A stretch of DNA of 64,000 nucleotides, taken from NCBI GenBank assembly GCA_014898415.1, contig RCTD01000024.1:806001-870000 (forward strand), written 5' to 3'. Positions 24,479 through 37,290 of the stretch are shown here, piece after piece. The stretch is from Stromatinia cepivora (taxonomy: Eukaryota > Ascomycota > Leotiomycetes > Helotiales > Sclerotiniaceae). The notes under the pieces were generated by a model. It ran no database searches, was not told the DNA's origin, and saw nothing but the letters and a program-made list of their open reading frames with translations. The first letter of the stretch is position 1. Each line of letters opens with the position of its first letter. The position numbers were made by a program, and so were the translations under genes.

Positions 24479-24766
24479 TAAGAAAGTTGGGATATCAAGG
24501 CCTAATACGTAGCTAGTTCGTAATCATATGGTTATATGACTTTTCGTAGTTAGATATAAGAGAGGGCTTTGCTCTCTTTTCCTTAAAAGAAATCAATCGT
24601 TTTTCCATTAATCTTTTTGTATTCCATTTGTGTATAATCCAAACCATTGTTTAAATTTATTAGTTTTATTATTTGAAACCTTTATAATATAATCTGATCA
24701 ATTCCAATTCCCATTTCTTTTTGTAGTATGCTATTAGGATGCATGTATTTCGATCTACTTCTTTCA
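24479..24766 (+). repeat. GypA-1 5' LTR
   Basis: 288 bp, starting TAAGAAAGTTGGGATATCAA and ending TCTTTCA. The first base pair TA is probably a decayed TG. The outer (left) part keeps many C/G (gcctaatacgtagctag); the inner end is more mutated than the matching end of the 3' LTR. Confidence 0.85.
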
Positions 24767-24772
24767 TAATAA

Positions 24773-24792
24773 TGACTTACACCGGATTCGAA
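24773..24792 (+). promoter_or_regulatory. Candidate tRNA primer-binding site of GypA-1
   Basis: TGACTTACACCGGATTCGAA lies six bases inside the 5' LTR. It fits the complement of a tRNA 3' end: TGG (here TGA), one base, seven acceptor-stem bases, then the T-arm complement GGATTCGAA. The tRNA identity is unclear because of decay. Confidence 0.55.
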
Positions 24793-25363
24793 TTATATAG
24801 TTTATATTATATAAACATATTTATAAGGAAATCATAATTGAAAAGAAAATAAAATTAATAGCTTGTAGATAAAGGGATAGGATTGACCCTAAAAGAATAA
24901 CCCTTTCAAAAATATAGAATTGCTAAACTTTAAATAAGGAAGTTTTGATTATCGAAATTTCTTTACTCGTACTCACCCATTATATCGAAAACGAATCATT
25001 TTTCAATAGAATCACCATTCTACTCTTCATTTTGAAAGAAATATATCGATAAAAATCTTACTCGGGGATATAATTAGTAACGCTAAAAATGTATTAAAAC
25101 TCCAAATACAATAAAGTCCCTATTTGTAAATAAATCATTTATCTTTGCGAACAAGAAAACTCCAATCCTGAGAACGACTTTGATTGAATATGATCAATTA
25201 TATTGAAGGATCTTGAACGTTTTATATACCTTTAAAACTATTTGAATATTTAAATATATATTGAAGTAATAGAAAAAATTAAATATAATACATTAAATTA
25301 TTATCCTTGATATTGATAACCAAAAATTTAAGATATATCTTAAAAAACTTTTAGCTGAAAGAT

Positions 25364-27300
25364 TTGAAATTTATGTATTTCTTTGAAAAAAAGAAAACCC
25401 TAAAAAGGATTATATATACTTTTTCTTTTCTTTTGGAAATTTATCAAAAGAAAATTATAAATATTGAAAATTATCGAAAATCAAATATTGAATCAGATTC
25501 TAACGAATCGGATACTTTTCAATCAAGTTACAATAATATAATGGATAATTTTGATTTATTTACAAGATTAAATCTTTCACAAAATACTCTTCAAAGATCA
25601 AAAGATAATATCATTATTCCAATTATCGATTCTCTTGAATTTATCAAAAAACTCTTTACTAATGATAACAATAATCCTATTAAAAAAGAAGAAAAAACAA
25701 AGAAAACCAAAAAAGAAAAAGAAGTAAACTAACAATAATAAAACTTATCAAAAATTCTATTTACTGTTTGTATTAAGGATTATGTATATATATTTCCTAT
25801 TATACTATACACTAGGAATACTGTTGCCCTTACTTTCAACAGGATCAATATATCTGATTTCCTTATAATTTGAGATACCTTGTAAATTGATTATAGTATA
25901 TCCGATAAGGAAATACGAATTTGATTTCCTTGGTATTACGATTATACCATTATTATTCAAGTCAAATTTATACTAGAATATAATCTTATTAGATATAATT
26001 AGAAAGGAGGGTTGAAATCAATATTATTCTGATACTTTCGCGATTACGATATCTAGTAAATAACAAATACTCAAGATTTTTTTGATCAATTTGTTAATAA
26101 TCAATATAACAAAAATGAAAAGGATTATAATACAAATTCAACAATAATGAAGAATTATATTATCAAATTTGTATTTTCGGTTATTCAATTCATTGATAAT
26201 TATATGATCACCAAATTCGAAACTAAAAGGATGTTTCTGTGTAGTCTGTATATCCAAGTGGGAAAGAAGATTGTTAAACAATTTAAAATTGATCTCGATA
26301 ATCCTGTTTCTATGAACTTCAAGAGAATAATAGACGAAACTTACAAATAGTACTTTTCTAAAGATTTTGTTGTTTGAATTTATAAAAAACTTAAATCTTA
26401 TCAAATTATTGTTTTCCAGATTGTATATAAATATATGAAAACTCTATTTGTCTTTAATATTAATATAAAGTTTTATTTTTAAGGATAAAAGATGAAGAAT
26501 GTTATAGATAAAATCATTAATTTTTTGAATAAATTTAATATGAATTATTTAAAGGCAAAAATTAAAGATATAAAGAACTCGAAATTATCCTTTTTGTTAT
26601 TATAATATCAAATTATTTATCGAGAAGGTAATATGAGATATAATAATTATTTTATTCAAAATAAATAAAAAGAGATTCTTTTTAATATGAATAAAGTTTA
26701 CAAAAAGGATTATCTTTGTTATTATTGTTTTGAAAGATTTTCTTATAATGATAATTATATTATAAAACAAAATTGCTTTAAAAAGATTGATAATATTAAT
26801 ATTGAATTATATCATTATAACAAATACAAAATTTTCATATTTGATCCTAAAGGATATCCCAATCTTTTTCCAATCTTCAAATAAAAGGATTTTCCAAAAA
26901 ATTATCAAATTGAAATATACACAAAAACTTATAGATTTGATTAATAAGAAAAGCAATTGAAGAAATCTAATATTGAAAATAATTTGTTGAATCTTGGAAT
27001 TTTTAATATCGAAATTATAAAAAATGTATTTATAAATAATATCAATTATCGAAGAAGGGAAATTATCAATATTAATATAATTACCCAGCCTAAAAAAGCT
27101 TTAAAATCATAAAGCTAACCATTTAAGAAATCCAAATCGATAAAATAGAACAAAATTGATAAACCCTAAAAATTATTAAGTATTCTTTGAAAAGTATTAT
27201 TTAGAATAATAAATTAAATTGAAAAAAAAAGGTTAGAAAAAGAATTCTTTAATAAGAATGAAATTATAAATATTAACGAAAACGAAAAAAAAACAAAATA
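25364..27300 (+). pseudogene. GypA-1 gag remnant
   Basis: Frames at 25364-25732, 26147-26350 and 26687-26884 are all in the same phase, so they are pieces of one decayed Lys/Asn-rich gag. The third contains 'YLCYYCFERFSYNDNY', a likely CCHC zinc knuckle in which the His and one Cys have been lost. No function remains. The assignment rests on order before the protease. Confidence 0.6.
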
Positions 27301-27654
27301 AAAGAATCTCAGGGAGAAAAAGATCTTTTTGAATTCAATAAAAATGGTATAATACAAAAGAATAGAATATTCAACTTTTATATTAAATCTTCAAAAATAA
27401 AAAAGCAAATATTAATCATTATTTATACTTTAGAATTCTTAATAAAAATCTTGGAATGGATTTATAGAATCGAAATCCCGATAATAATTGGAATTATTCT
27501 TATATATATATCAGATCTTTTTAAGCAAACTTTTTAAAAAATATTAATTATAGATATCGAAGAACAAAAAGAACTTTTTAGAAATTCAGAAATTCTTACC
27601 AAAAAAGTTGCAATAGTTTTAATAGTTATTAATTATTTAAACATTTCCTTTAAT

Positions 27655-28050
27655 TATTAATTAAAAGAAATATATAATATATCTATTATTATTATAATTC
27701 TTACAAATAAGAATATCAAGATTAGTAGTATTATCGATTCGGGATCGATAATCAATATAATGAATCTAGAAATTGTAAAAGAATTGGGATTTATAATATA
27801 CAAATATAAGATAATAATAATTATTTTTAATGAAAATATTATTATCTTGTATAGATTAATTGAAAATATAAAAATCAATTTTAAAAGAATTAAAAACATT
27901 ATTGATATCTTTGTTTTGAATAATATTAAAGATTTATTATTGTTAGGGATACTATATCTATTTATAGAAAAAATCGATTTTGAATATAAAAGAGATAAAC
28001 AAATTGTATGGATTATTGATGATAATAATATTAATAAAACCAATTGTTAA
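27655..28050 (+). pseudogene. GypA-1 aspartic protease remnant
   Basis: 'SSIIDSGSIINIMNLEIVKELG' (positions about 27725-27792) is a retroviral-type aspartic protease active site, DSGS followed by the hydrophobic turn. The catalytic Asp is intact. It is in a different phase from gag, either a true frameshift signal or decay. The same segment occurs in GypA-2 at 47731-48105 on the minus strand. Confidence 0.8.
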
Positions 28051-28199
28051 ACAATTAAATTAAAATATAAAATAGATATTATAAAAACTGATCTTGAAAA
28101 GTTAGGAAAAGAATAAATAATATAAATCCTAGGAATTGTATTAATGACCTTTCAAAAATCCTAAATACCATTAAGAGTAAAGGGAAATTTGAAGAATTT

Positions 28200-29640
28200 G
28201 TTAAAAATTATTTCTTAGAACTTCTAATTAATATCCCAAATTTTAAAATAATCTTAAATTCTATAAAACTTAATATAGATATTATTCGAATTGATTTTGA
28301 TTTTGATATTGAAGATATATTTGATAATATTAAGGATTCGAAATTAAAGAGATTTCAGAAATATTTTATTGTTAATAGTATTTATTTCGATTTGGAAGAA
28401 TTTAGAATAGAAAATGATATCTGGAAAAAACTAATCGATATCAAATCTGAAATTCTTGTTTTAATTAATGATATATATAAAAAAAAGGAGGACAAAATAA
28501 AACCCTCAAATAAAACAAAGTATATTGATAAAGAAATCCCAAAAGATAATTCTAATTGATTGGAATTGGAATATACAAAATATTTTAAATGTTAATTATT
28601 AGATCCTTTTTCGAAATATTTGATATTATATTTCGATATTAGATTTGAAAGTTTTTAATTGATATAAGAATATTTAGTATTATTAAATATCGAAGATATA
28701 CTTTAGAAATATAAAAAGGAATTTCTTTTTGTATTATTATAAAATCGAAAAATAATATTAGCTTTTGATTAAATGGAAATCGATAATATCAAATCTTCAA
28801 TTATTCTGTTATAAATTATTAAAACAATATTATATAAAATCTGGCAAACTTTTAATTTTGTATTCTCTAAAGCTTTTTTACTAATAGCTATCGAAATAAT
28901 AAGAGACCATATCAAATGAAGTATATTAAAGGAAGGAAAAAGATTATATTGAAACCTTTGATATTTAATTAAAAAGAGTAAGGTTAGCAAATATTATATC
29001 ATTGTTGTAATAACAAAAGTAAATATTGTAACCCTATGAAACATAAATATGCCTCCAAATTTAAAGGAATTTGTTAAACAAATGATTGGATATTTATTAA
29101 TATCCTTGATTAACTTTTTCTTTGAATATAATCAAATACTTTTAAATAAAAAAAATAGAAATATTACTATTATCATAATCTCTTTTGATTTAATAAGATT
29201 TATTATTTTATTACAAAAGACTACTAATTCGATTATTCAATTTATAAGGATTGTATCAAAAATATTATAAGATATTATACTTGATATTATTATACTTTAT
29301 TTGAATAATATTAGAGTTAAAAGTTCTAAAACTCAATATAATGAAATTAAAGTTGAACCTGGATTAAGGAAGTTTGTTATCGAACATTTGAAAAATCTGA
29401 ATGTTATAATAAAATGTATTGAGTATACAGAATATACTATTAATATTAAATCCAAATGGTATTATGATGAAATTCGAATTGTAGATTATTATATCAATTC
29501 TGAAGGAAGAAATCCTGATACTACTAAAATCATTAAGATACTTGAATGACCACCTTGTTCGAACAATTATGAAATTAGAATGTTTCTTAGAGTATATATT
29601 TTCTATCGACTTTGGATAAAGAATTTCATTACTATTATAA
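28200..29640 (+). pseudogene. GypA-1 reverse transcriptase remnant
   Basis: A conserved protease-RT linker at 28230-28430 (shared with GypA-2) leads into RT. Around 29295 'LYLNNIRVKS' replaces the catalytic D-D with N-N, followed by 'YNEIKVEPGLRKFVIEH', typical of a fungal Ty3/gypsy clade. There are many stops. Confidence 0.8.
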
Positions 29641-30268
29641 AGCCTCTTTATATATTATTAAAGAAAAACATAGAATTCATTTGAACTGCTAATTATAATA
29701 CTGTAATAATCTTGTCGAAAGACAAATTAACTTCAGCCCTAATCCTTTTTCTATTGACTTACTCATTTAGAATTGGAATTATTGTATTCGTTATCGATAC
29801 TAGCTTGATAGAATAGAAAGCTATTCTAGGTCAAATATATGATAATAAACTTCGCATTATTATTAGATATAAGAATGATATATAGAATTATATTGAACGA
29901 AATTATAACATTATTAAAAGAGAATATAGAGGAGTATTTAAAGCTCTGCAAAAATACAAAAAAGACCTTTATAATATTCATTTCCTTTTAGAAATTAATA
30001 TAAATATACTTATAATTTAATTAAATAGAGTAATTATAGATCTATTAAGTATTTTGATTACAAAATGGATTACTTGGATTAGACTTTTCGATTTTGATAT
30101 TAAATATATTTCTGAAAACAAAAACATTATTATAAATGCTTTATTACAATGATTACAAATTATTTCGAATAATATTGATAAAGAATATGAAAAAGATATT
30201 AATGATTCCATTATTGCAAATCTGAATTCGTTACGAATAAATCCGATGGTGAGTATAAATAACTCCAA
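29640..30268 (+). pseudogene. GypA-1 RNase H remnant
   Basis: 'IKREYRGVFKALQKYKKDLY' and 'WITWIRLFDFDIKYISE' are the late RT/RNase H motifs of Ty3/gypsy elements. The domain ends near 30150, where a decayed 'ALL(S)R'-type tether begins. Confidence 0.8.
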
Positions 30269-30399
30269 AATTTTAAGATTGTTTTAAATTTTAAAAGACA
30301 GAAATAAAAGGATACAAATAATCGTTCAATATATTATTATACTATAAAGATCTAAAAATATATTAATAAAGGATTAATAAGTTTTCAAAAAGAAAACTT

Positions 30400-31620
30400 T
30401 CAATTTTTATATAAAGGATCATTATTTATTCAGAATTCAGGGAAATAAATTATTTCCCGTTTATATAATAATAGATAACGATTTAATCGAAAAAGCAAAA
30501 ATTATGGTTCGAATATATAAAAAATGAAATTATAAAGGTTTGAAATTATTATATACTAAAATATATAATTATTATTAATGAAATAGAATATATAAAGATA
30601 TAAAAAATTAAATAACTTTTTGTTTTATTTGTTAATTTAAATTGTTCAAATAAATAAATAAATTAATAATTATTATTTAGGCTTTAGATATTTGATATAA
30701 AATTAATATAGATATTATAAAAATACTAAATAATTATGAATTCAAATATTTTATTGTTTTATAAAAAGATTTGAATAATTAAATGAAAATTAAAATTTTA
30801 TAAAATATTATTTCGAAAATGGTTGTTAAGTTTTTTTATAAAGTAATCTATTGTTATAGTTTTTTTGGAGAAATTATTATGAATGGAGAATCTGAAAATA
30901 AAGGCACTATATTTGTTTATTATAAAAAATATGGAATTAACAAAATCAAGATATCAATCTATTATTTATAAATTAATGAAATAATGGAAAGAAATCATTA
31001 TTTTATTATGAAAATACTTTCCTATTTATTATAAGGAAGGTATAGATAATCTGAATAATTGGAAATAGTATTATTCACTGATTATATTTCAATTCATAAA
31101 TCGATAAACAAAATATTATTTGAATTGATCTATAAACGAAAAGTTATATTATCTTTTGAAATTATATATATAATTTGAAGGATCCTTGATTAGGAAAATA
31201 TATAAACCCGGGAAGATTTATTGATCATTAGAGTATAATAATTAAAAATATTAGATGAAAATATTGAAAAAACAATCTTTCGTAAATAATACTACAAAGA
31301 AAATGATAAACTTCGATATAATCTTGATTACAAAATACTGGATAAGAATATTTGAATTAAAGATATAATTCTATATTACAATTTTTAATCAAAAATCAAT
31401 ATATTTTATAATACAAAACTTGCTTTCAAATAATACAAATTTTATAAAGTAATAAAGAAATTGAAAAATCTTTCTATATACATTTTTGAAAAAATAAATG
31501 ATACTCTATTTAATAAAATTTATACAAATATTTATTTCAAAAAATATATTTTATATTTAGATCTTTTTGTAAATAACAATTCTAAGGATTTATAAAAATA
31601 AATAGATCAAAAGAATCGAA
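30400..31620 (+). pseudogene. GypA-1 integrase remnant
   Basis: After RNase H the plus strand shows 'FIQNSGKLIIS' and then 'FGEIIMNGESENKG' (about 30865-30910). The latter is an integrase core motif in which the catalytic Asp is now Asn and a Gly is now Glu, both single G-to-A changes. 'YGINKIKISIYY' and 'YINPGRFIDH' follow in the expected order. Confidence 0.7.
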
Positions 31621-34600
31621 TTTCTAAATATTTATAATTTTTCAAATAAAAGATAATAAATAATCAAAAACTATTTTTTGTTCAATTATAAAACAATATA
31701 GAATTAAAAAAAAGAAAATAAATATAACAAACTGAAAAGAAATTATTATTATAAACTTTTGATTATTAATTAAAAATTTCAATAAAAAAAGCTTTATAAT
31801 CTTTAAGAAGGGAAGGATATTTAAATTCTCTTTGAAAAAACTTATTATATTATCGATTTCACTCTTGAATAATTTACGAATAATTCTTGAACAATATTTA
31901 AATAATTCAATATTTTCTTTTTAAATTTGCTTTCTTTAATAATTTGATTTAAAATTATCAATTTTTTATTTATATTTATTTTATTATTTATATAAACTTT
32001 TATTTAAGTTTTAATATAATATCTAAAAAAGGATTTAGTTAGATTATAATCTTCCATTTTATTAGTAATAATATTCCTTTTTTTGTTCAATATAAAAATC
32101 ATTCTTTTAATAACAAAATCGAAATATTTATATTTATTGAAACTCTTAAAATTAAAGAAAAATATAATGTTTTTAAATAATGATTCAATTATTTTATAAA
32201 TATTATTAATTTTGTTAAAGATTTTATAAATAAAAATAAAAGATTAAATCAAAGATTAGAAACTTTATGAAATAATTAATCTTTTCAAAATCAATTATTT
32301 TATTAAAAACAATAATACAATTCAATTTATCAAATAATATTATAATAAAACTAAAAAAGATTTTAAAAATCTCAAAAGAATTTGAATAATTATTCAAAGA
32401 AAAGTTTTCATTTATCTTTAATCAAAAAATATAAATTTAAATAATACTTTAATAAAAATAGATATAATTTATTATATCTTTTATTTCAATTCTCAAATCC
32501 TTATAAAGTTTTTGAATAAATATATAGCCGAATACTTTATACAAAAAAAAGATAAAAAAACCAAAAAATATAACCCTATAAATTTCTATATTATATATAA
32601 ATTCATTACAAAAATCGATATAAAAAATAAAAAAGATTGAATATTTCTCTTTTATAATTTTATATAAAATCCTATCCTCAAAATCTATAAATTTATTTTC
32701 AATAACCTCGGATTTCTGAAAGAATATTATAAAAGCAAAAATTCTTTTGAAATTTAATAAAGGAATAAATCTATTTATAAAATAACTATTACAAAAACTA
32801 CCCCGATATTCTTCAATAATGATAATGATAAAAAGGAATTTAATATTAAGGAATAATTAAAAGTAGTTATTATATCAAATATTTTTTATATATATTGATT
32901 TCTTTATTTTTAAACGATTATATCAATTTCGAAGTTTATAATTACAAATATCGATAAATAGAAAAAGAAAGATTATCATTTTGATTTTTCGAAAAAAGCT
33001 TTTTTTTATCTATTTATTCTAAACAAATTTATACCTTATTATTATATAATTAATTATAATATTGAATTTGTTTTAGATAATAATAATTCACTTTTCAACA
33101 ATTTTAAAACAATTTTAAATTCTTTATAGGAATTGAAAAACTATTTTTATAATTTAGATTACCAATTTGAAAAGGAATAATACTTTTTAATGAATAATAG
33201 ATATATTATTGATCAAATAAAATGAAGAATTGTTATATTATTGAGAAAACAAATTATTATAGATACTTTATATATATATTATTTATATATTTTGATAAAG
33301 TTTTTCGATTTAAAGTTGAAATATATTTCGATTAAAAAACTATAAAACAGATTGGTTATTATTATTAGGAACCGAAAATGTATTAACAAAATAAAATTGA
33401 TAAAGATATTTTATCTTTGATTTTATCTATATCAATCTTTGACTTTGAAATAATCAAAACAAACTCTTAATTTCAATCGATTTAGTTTAATAAAGAACTT
33501 TTATTCCCCTAATTTTAATAAAACTTTCAAAGATAATCTTTTTTTATTAAAATCATTAAATAAAGAATCCTTTAAAAATTAATTTATCCTATATATTCCT
33601 TTATTTCAATATATTTTTGAATAAAAAGATAAATTCGATTTGTAAAATGTTTACAAAAATGTTTTTGTTATCTACAAATAACATTTTTGCAAAATCTTTA
33701 AAAAAAAACCTATTTCCGAATTATTATTTTTCGATTATTTAATTTCTTTTAAGATATAATTCTATTTTGTAATATATTATTATTTATATTCAAAAGGATA
33801 AAAAGTTTTGTTTTGTATTAATATCTTTACTTATATTATGTTTTTTTAATTATAATAAGAAATTTAACCTTTATTATTCCTTTTTTAATCTTTTTTATTT
33901 AATTTCTAAGGGCAAATAAGAAAAAGCTTTAAAAAAAATAATTATTATAATTAATCTTTTTAAATTAAGGGAATCGATTAAAAGTTTTTATAAAGAATAT
34001 CAAATCCTTACTCTTTATAAACTAAATAATAATAACAATTTAATTCAGGAATTTCTAAAAAAATACTTTTTTATTTATCAATTATAATATAATCTTAATT
34101 AAATAATAAAAAAGGAAACTTTCCAAAAGATCAAATAAAAGAATCAATTTTATTGAAAGATTTTAATTAAATCTGAATTCCGAACAATTGTAATTCGATT
34201 AAATATTATTTTAAGATATATCAATTTTTCTAAATCTTATAAATCGATTTTGATATTGATTTTCTATTTAATTATAATTTCAAATGAAAAGAATATAAAG
34301 AATAATAATTTTTATAAAAATTTTCGGAGATTTTTTCAAAATTAGATTATTCTTTTTGAATTAAACGAATTTAATAAAGAAAATTTTTATATCCCCCGAT
34401 TCTTTTCTTTTAATATCAATTTTATTTTATAAAATTATCTTTTTAGAATTCTTTTAAAATATTTATCTTAGGATTTTAATATTATAAAAAGAATAATAAA
34501 TAGATTATTCGAAATCAATAATAATGAATTCGAATTTTAATATAAATAATAATGTAATCTTGTAATAATGGATTTGATTATTTAATTTAAAGTATTCTAA

Positions 34601-35400
34601 AATAAGGAAAGACAATAAAAAGATCGATTATTATTTATAGATTATAATATATTTTTATAAAAACAAAAAGCTTTTTGTAATAAAGATTTCGAAAATAATG
34701 AATTCCCTGATAAAGAAAACATTAACAATTAGAAGATTATAAATCTAATTGATAAAGAATCCTTTATTGGGAAATCTTAATCTATACCAAAGAAATTTAT
34801 TAGAAAAAGAAAAAAAGTTGCGAAACAAAAATCGATTCAGAATCAATCTACAATATTATCCAATCTATCTTCAATTAGATCTTCTGGAATATAAAATACT
34901 GTTTCAATTTCTAATATGGATTATAAATCAAATAAAGAATAAATGAATTGCTTTTTAATAAAAAAGTTTTCTATAAAATCTAATAATAAAAAAAAGGATT
35001 ATTCTTTCAATACTAAACAAAAATTTGTAACATCAAAAGTTCTTATTTATTATTCAAATTGTATTTAGAAATTATCAAAAAATCCGATTACAAACATAAA
35101 ATCCATTATAAAACATTCAATTAAATATTTAAGAAAAATTAAAAATAAAAAAAACAATAAAGATACTTTTTAGGAATTTAAAATTTTTATCGAATTTGAT
35201 AAAGAAACGATAAAAATAGATTTAGATTAATAAGAATCTAGAATATATTGTTTTTTTAAAACGATTTTAAAAATTATTTATCGTTTTAATTTATTGATAT
35301 TTTAATTGATTTTCCTTAATTTAATTGTTTTTTGATCTTTTTGGTTTTTATTTTTTATAATTATCCTAAAGCCAAATAGAATATATATTCCGGGGAAAAG
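31620..35400 (+). other. GypA-1 post-integrase tail of about 3.8 kb
   Basis: Between the integrase and the 3' LTR lies DNA too long for a usual gypsy element. The same block occurs in GypA-2 (about 38000-41500, minus). One frame is nearly open at 32815-33410 (for example 'KKAFFYLFILNKFIPYYY', 'LQELKNYFYNLDYQFEKEQ' with stops), and another at 34740-35230 is Lys/Ser-rich. I recognise no domain. It may be an extra ORF of the element or an older insertion shared by both copies. Confidence 0.55.
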
Positions 35401-35407
35401 AAAGATA

Positions 35408-35723
35408 TAAGAAAATTAGAATATTAAGATTTAATATATAATTAATTTGTAATCATATAATTATATAATTCTTTATAATTAAATATAATTATATAATTCT
35501 TTATAATTAAATATAAAAGAGGATTCTATTCTTTTTTCCTTGAAAGAAATCAATTGTTTTTTTATTAATCTTTTTATATTTCATTTATATACAATTCAAA
35601 TTATTATCTAAATCTATTAATTTTATTATTTGAAGTCTTTATAATATAATCTAATCAGTTCTAATTTCTATTTCCCTTTGTAGTGTATTATTGGAATGTA
35701 TTTATCTCGACCTACCTCTTTCA
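35408..35723 (+). repeat. GypA-1 3' LTR with a 28-bp internal duplication
   Basis: 316 bp, exactly 28 bp longer than the 5' LTR. The excess is a tandem copy of a block ending ataattctttataattaa near 35456-35515. The outer end keeps tctcgacctacctctttca, which is decayed in the 5' LTR. Confidence 0.88.
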
Positions 35724-35958
35724 TAGTAATATATATATAAAATAAATATGATATTAACTTTTATACAAAATAATATTGATAAAGATCTATATATAAAATC
35801 TTTTGAAGTTTATAATAAAAATAATAATATTATTATTATTATTATTATATTAAAATTAAACAAAGCTTTATATAATTTAAAACAATTAATTAGAATGTAG
35901 TATAATACTTTAAAGAATATTTTAAATAAATTAAATTTTATTAAATTAACTATCGATG
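35724..35958 (+). pseudogene. Copia-D pol, middle part of reverse transcriptase
   Basis: Continues the Copia-D frame: 'YIYKINMILTFIQ', then 'LKLNKALYNLKQLIRM' and 'LNKLNFIKLTID'. It ends exactly at the CGATG duplication of the solo LTR. Confidence 0.82.
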
Positions 35959-36240
35959 TGTAACGCACAAGAGCCGTAGTAGAGCTGAATAAACAGGGTC
36001 AATTATGTTCCTTAGAATCTACAACTGAAGAATTATGGCTCGTAAGGAGCGATTAGATATATATACACAAATACCCATTCATGGGCTGCGGGGCTGTGCG
36101 CATGTGTTATTAGGGTCACCATTTTACCATACTAAATCGTATGATTCGTAACGCATGTGTACGGACGATCAGCTCATAAATTGACATGGGAGATAAGGGG
36201 TATCGCGTGGTTGGCCTCCTGTGGTTCACGATTCGTGACA
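35959..36240. repeat. Solo LTR of the GypB family
   Basis: 282 bp, TGTAACGCACAAG...GATTCGTGACA, with a perfect CGATG target duplication (35954-35958 and 36241-36245). It matches the LTRs of GypB (48125-48406 and 63344-63625). It keeps a GC-rich middle (ggctgcggggctgtgcgcat) while everything around it is decayed, so it is young or escaped RIP. Confidence 0.92.
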
Positions 36241-37290
36241 CGATGAATATATATTTTATAATAAAACTTCTAGTTTAATATTAAATATATTTATCGATGA
36301 TATAATTATTATAGATTTTACAAAAGATCTAATAAAAGATTTTATTAAAAATCTTAAAAATTATTTAGATTTGAAAGATTTAGATTTTATAAAAGACTAT
36401 TTAGATATTCAAATTGAAAGAAAAAATGATTCTTTTGAATTATTATAAAAAGAATATATAAAGAAATACTTAAAAGATTTAAATTTGGAAAATTATCATA
36501 CAATTATTATTTCTATAAAATCCAAAATTAATCTAAATATAAATCTAGAAAAAACAGATATAAATAATATTAAATAAATTTAAAAACTATTAGAAAATTA
36601 TTATATTTAGTTTTATATACTAAATGAAATATTGTTTTTATAGTATTAAAATTAATTAGATTTATATTTAATTTGAATAAAGATTATCTAATTGAAATAA
36701 AGAGAATATTTAGATATTTAAAATTATTTATAAAAGAGATAATAATAATTTTATAAAAGAATATAATAATATAGATTATATAGAAGATAAAAAATCTATT
36801 AGATCAATTAATAATTATATATTTATATATAGAAATAAGCTATTTAATTAAAGAACGAAATTGTAATCAATAATAATTCCAAATACAATTAAATCCGAAC
36901 TAATTTCTATTAATTTAATGATTAAAGAAATTATATATCTTTGAAAAATATTGAAAGAATTAGATCAATATAATATAATCAAAATATATTTCCATTATAT
37001 ATTAATAATAAAGCTATTATATTTATATTAGAAAATCTTATATATTATAATAGAAATTAATATATTAATACTAAATATTATTTAATTAAAGATCTAATAA
37101 ATAAAAATCTAATTAAATTAATATAAATATCAATTGATAAACAATTAACAAATAGTTTTATAAAATCATTAAAAAGAATTAAATTATCAAGATTTATTGA
37201 AATAATTCAAAATATGAAATAATTCTTTAAATAAATATTAATAGTTTTCATAAATTTGGATTATATATAAGAACGATTAGATTTTATCAT
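36241..37290 (+). pseudogene. Copia-D pol, C-terminal RT and RNase H
   Basis: Resumes with 'IFYNKTSSLILNIFIDDIII', keeping the catalytic D-D, then 'KDYLDIQIERKNDSFELL' and the RNase H region ending 'TDNKA'-like and 'KQLTNSFIKSLKRIKL'. Stops stand at Trp/Gln positions. Frame and order match the Ty1/copia family. Confidence 0.82.

Larger units (their letters stand above)
24479..35723 (+). mobile_element. GypA-1: full-length Ty3/gypsy-type LTR retrotransposon, RIP-decayed
   Basis: Bounded by direct LTRs at 24479-24766 (288 bp) and 35408-35723 (316 bp), with flanking TAGTA at 24474-24478 and 35724-35728. Alternatively the target duplication is AGTA(G/A), one base offset, which fits the Copia-D reading frame slightly better. 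Order inside: primer-binding-site candidate, gag, aspartic protease, RT, RNase H, integrase, then an unusual 3.8-kb tail before a purine-rich tract (ccggggaaaagaaaga) and the 3' LTR. All frames are broken. A second copy, GypA-2, lies inverted from 37708 rightwards. Confidence 0.88.

Noticed and set aside
25364..25732. Stand-alone Lys-rich host gene
   Set aside because: Same phase as other gag pieces and inside the LTR-bounded GypA-1.
27655..28050. Both-strand overlapping hydrophobic frames as paired membrane proteins
   Set aside because: The antisense frame mirrors an AT-rich protease remnant; the sense strand carries the DSGS motif.
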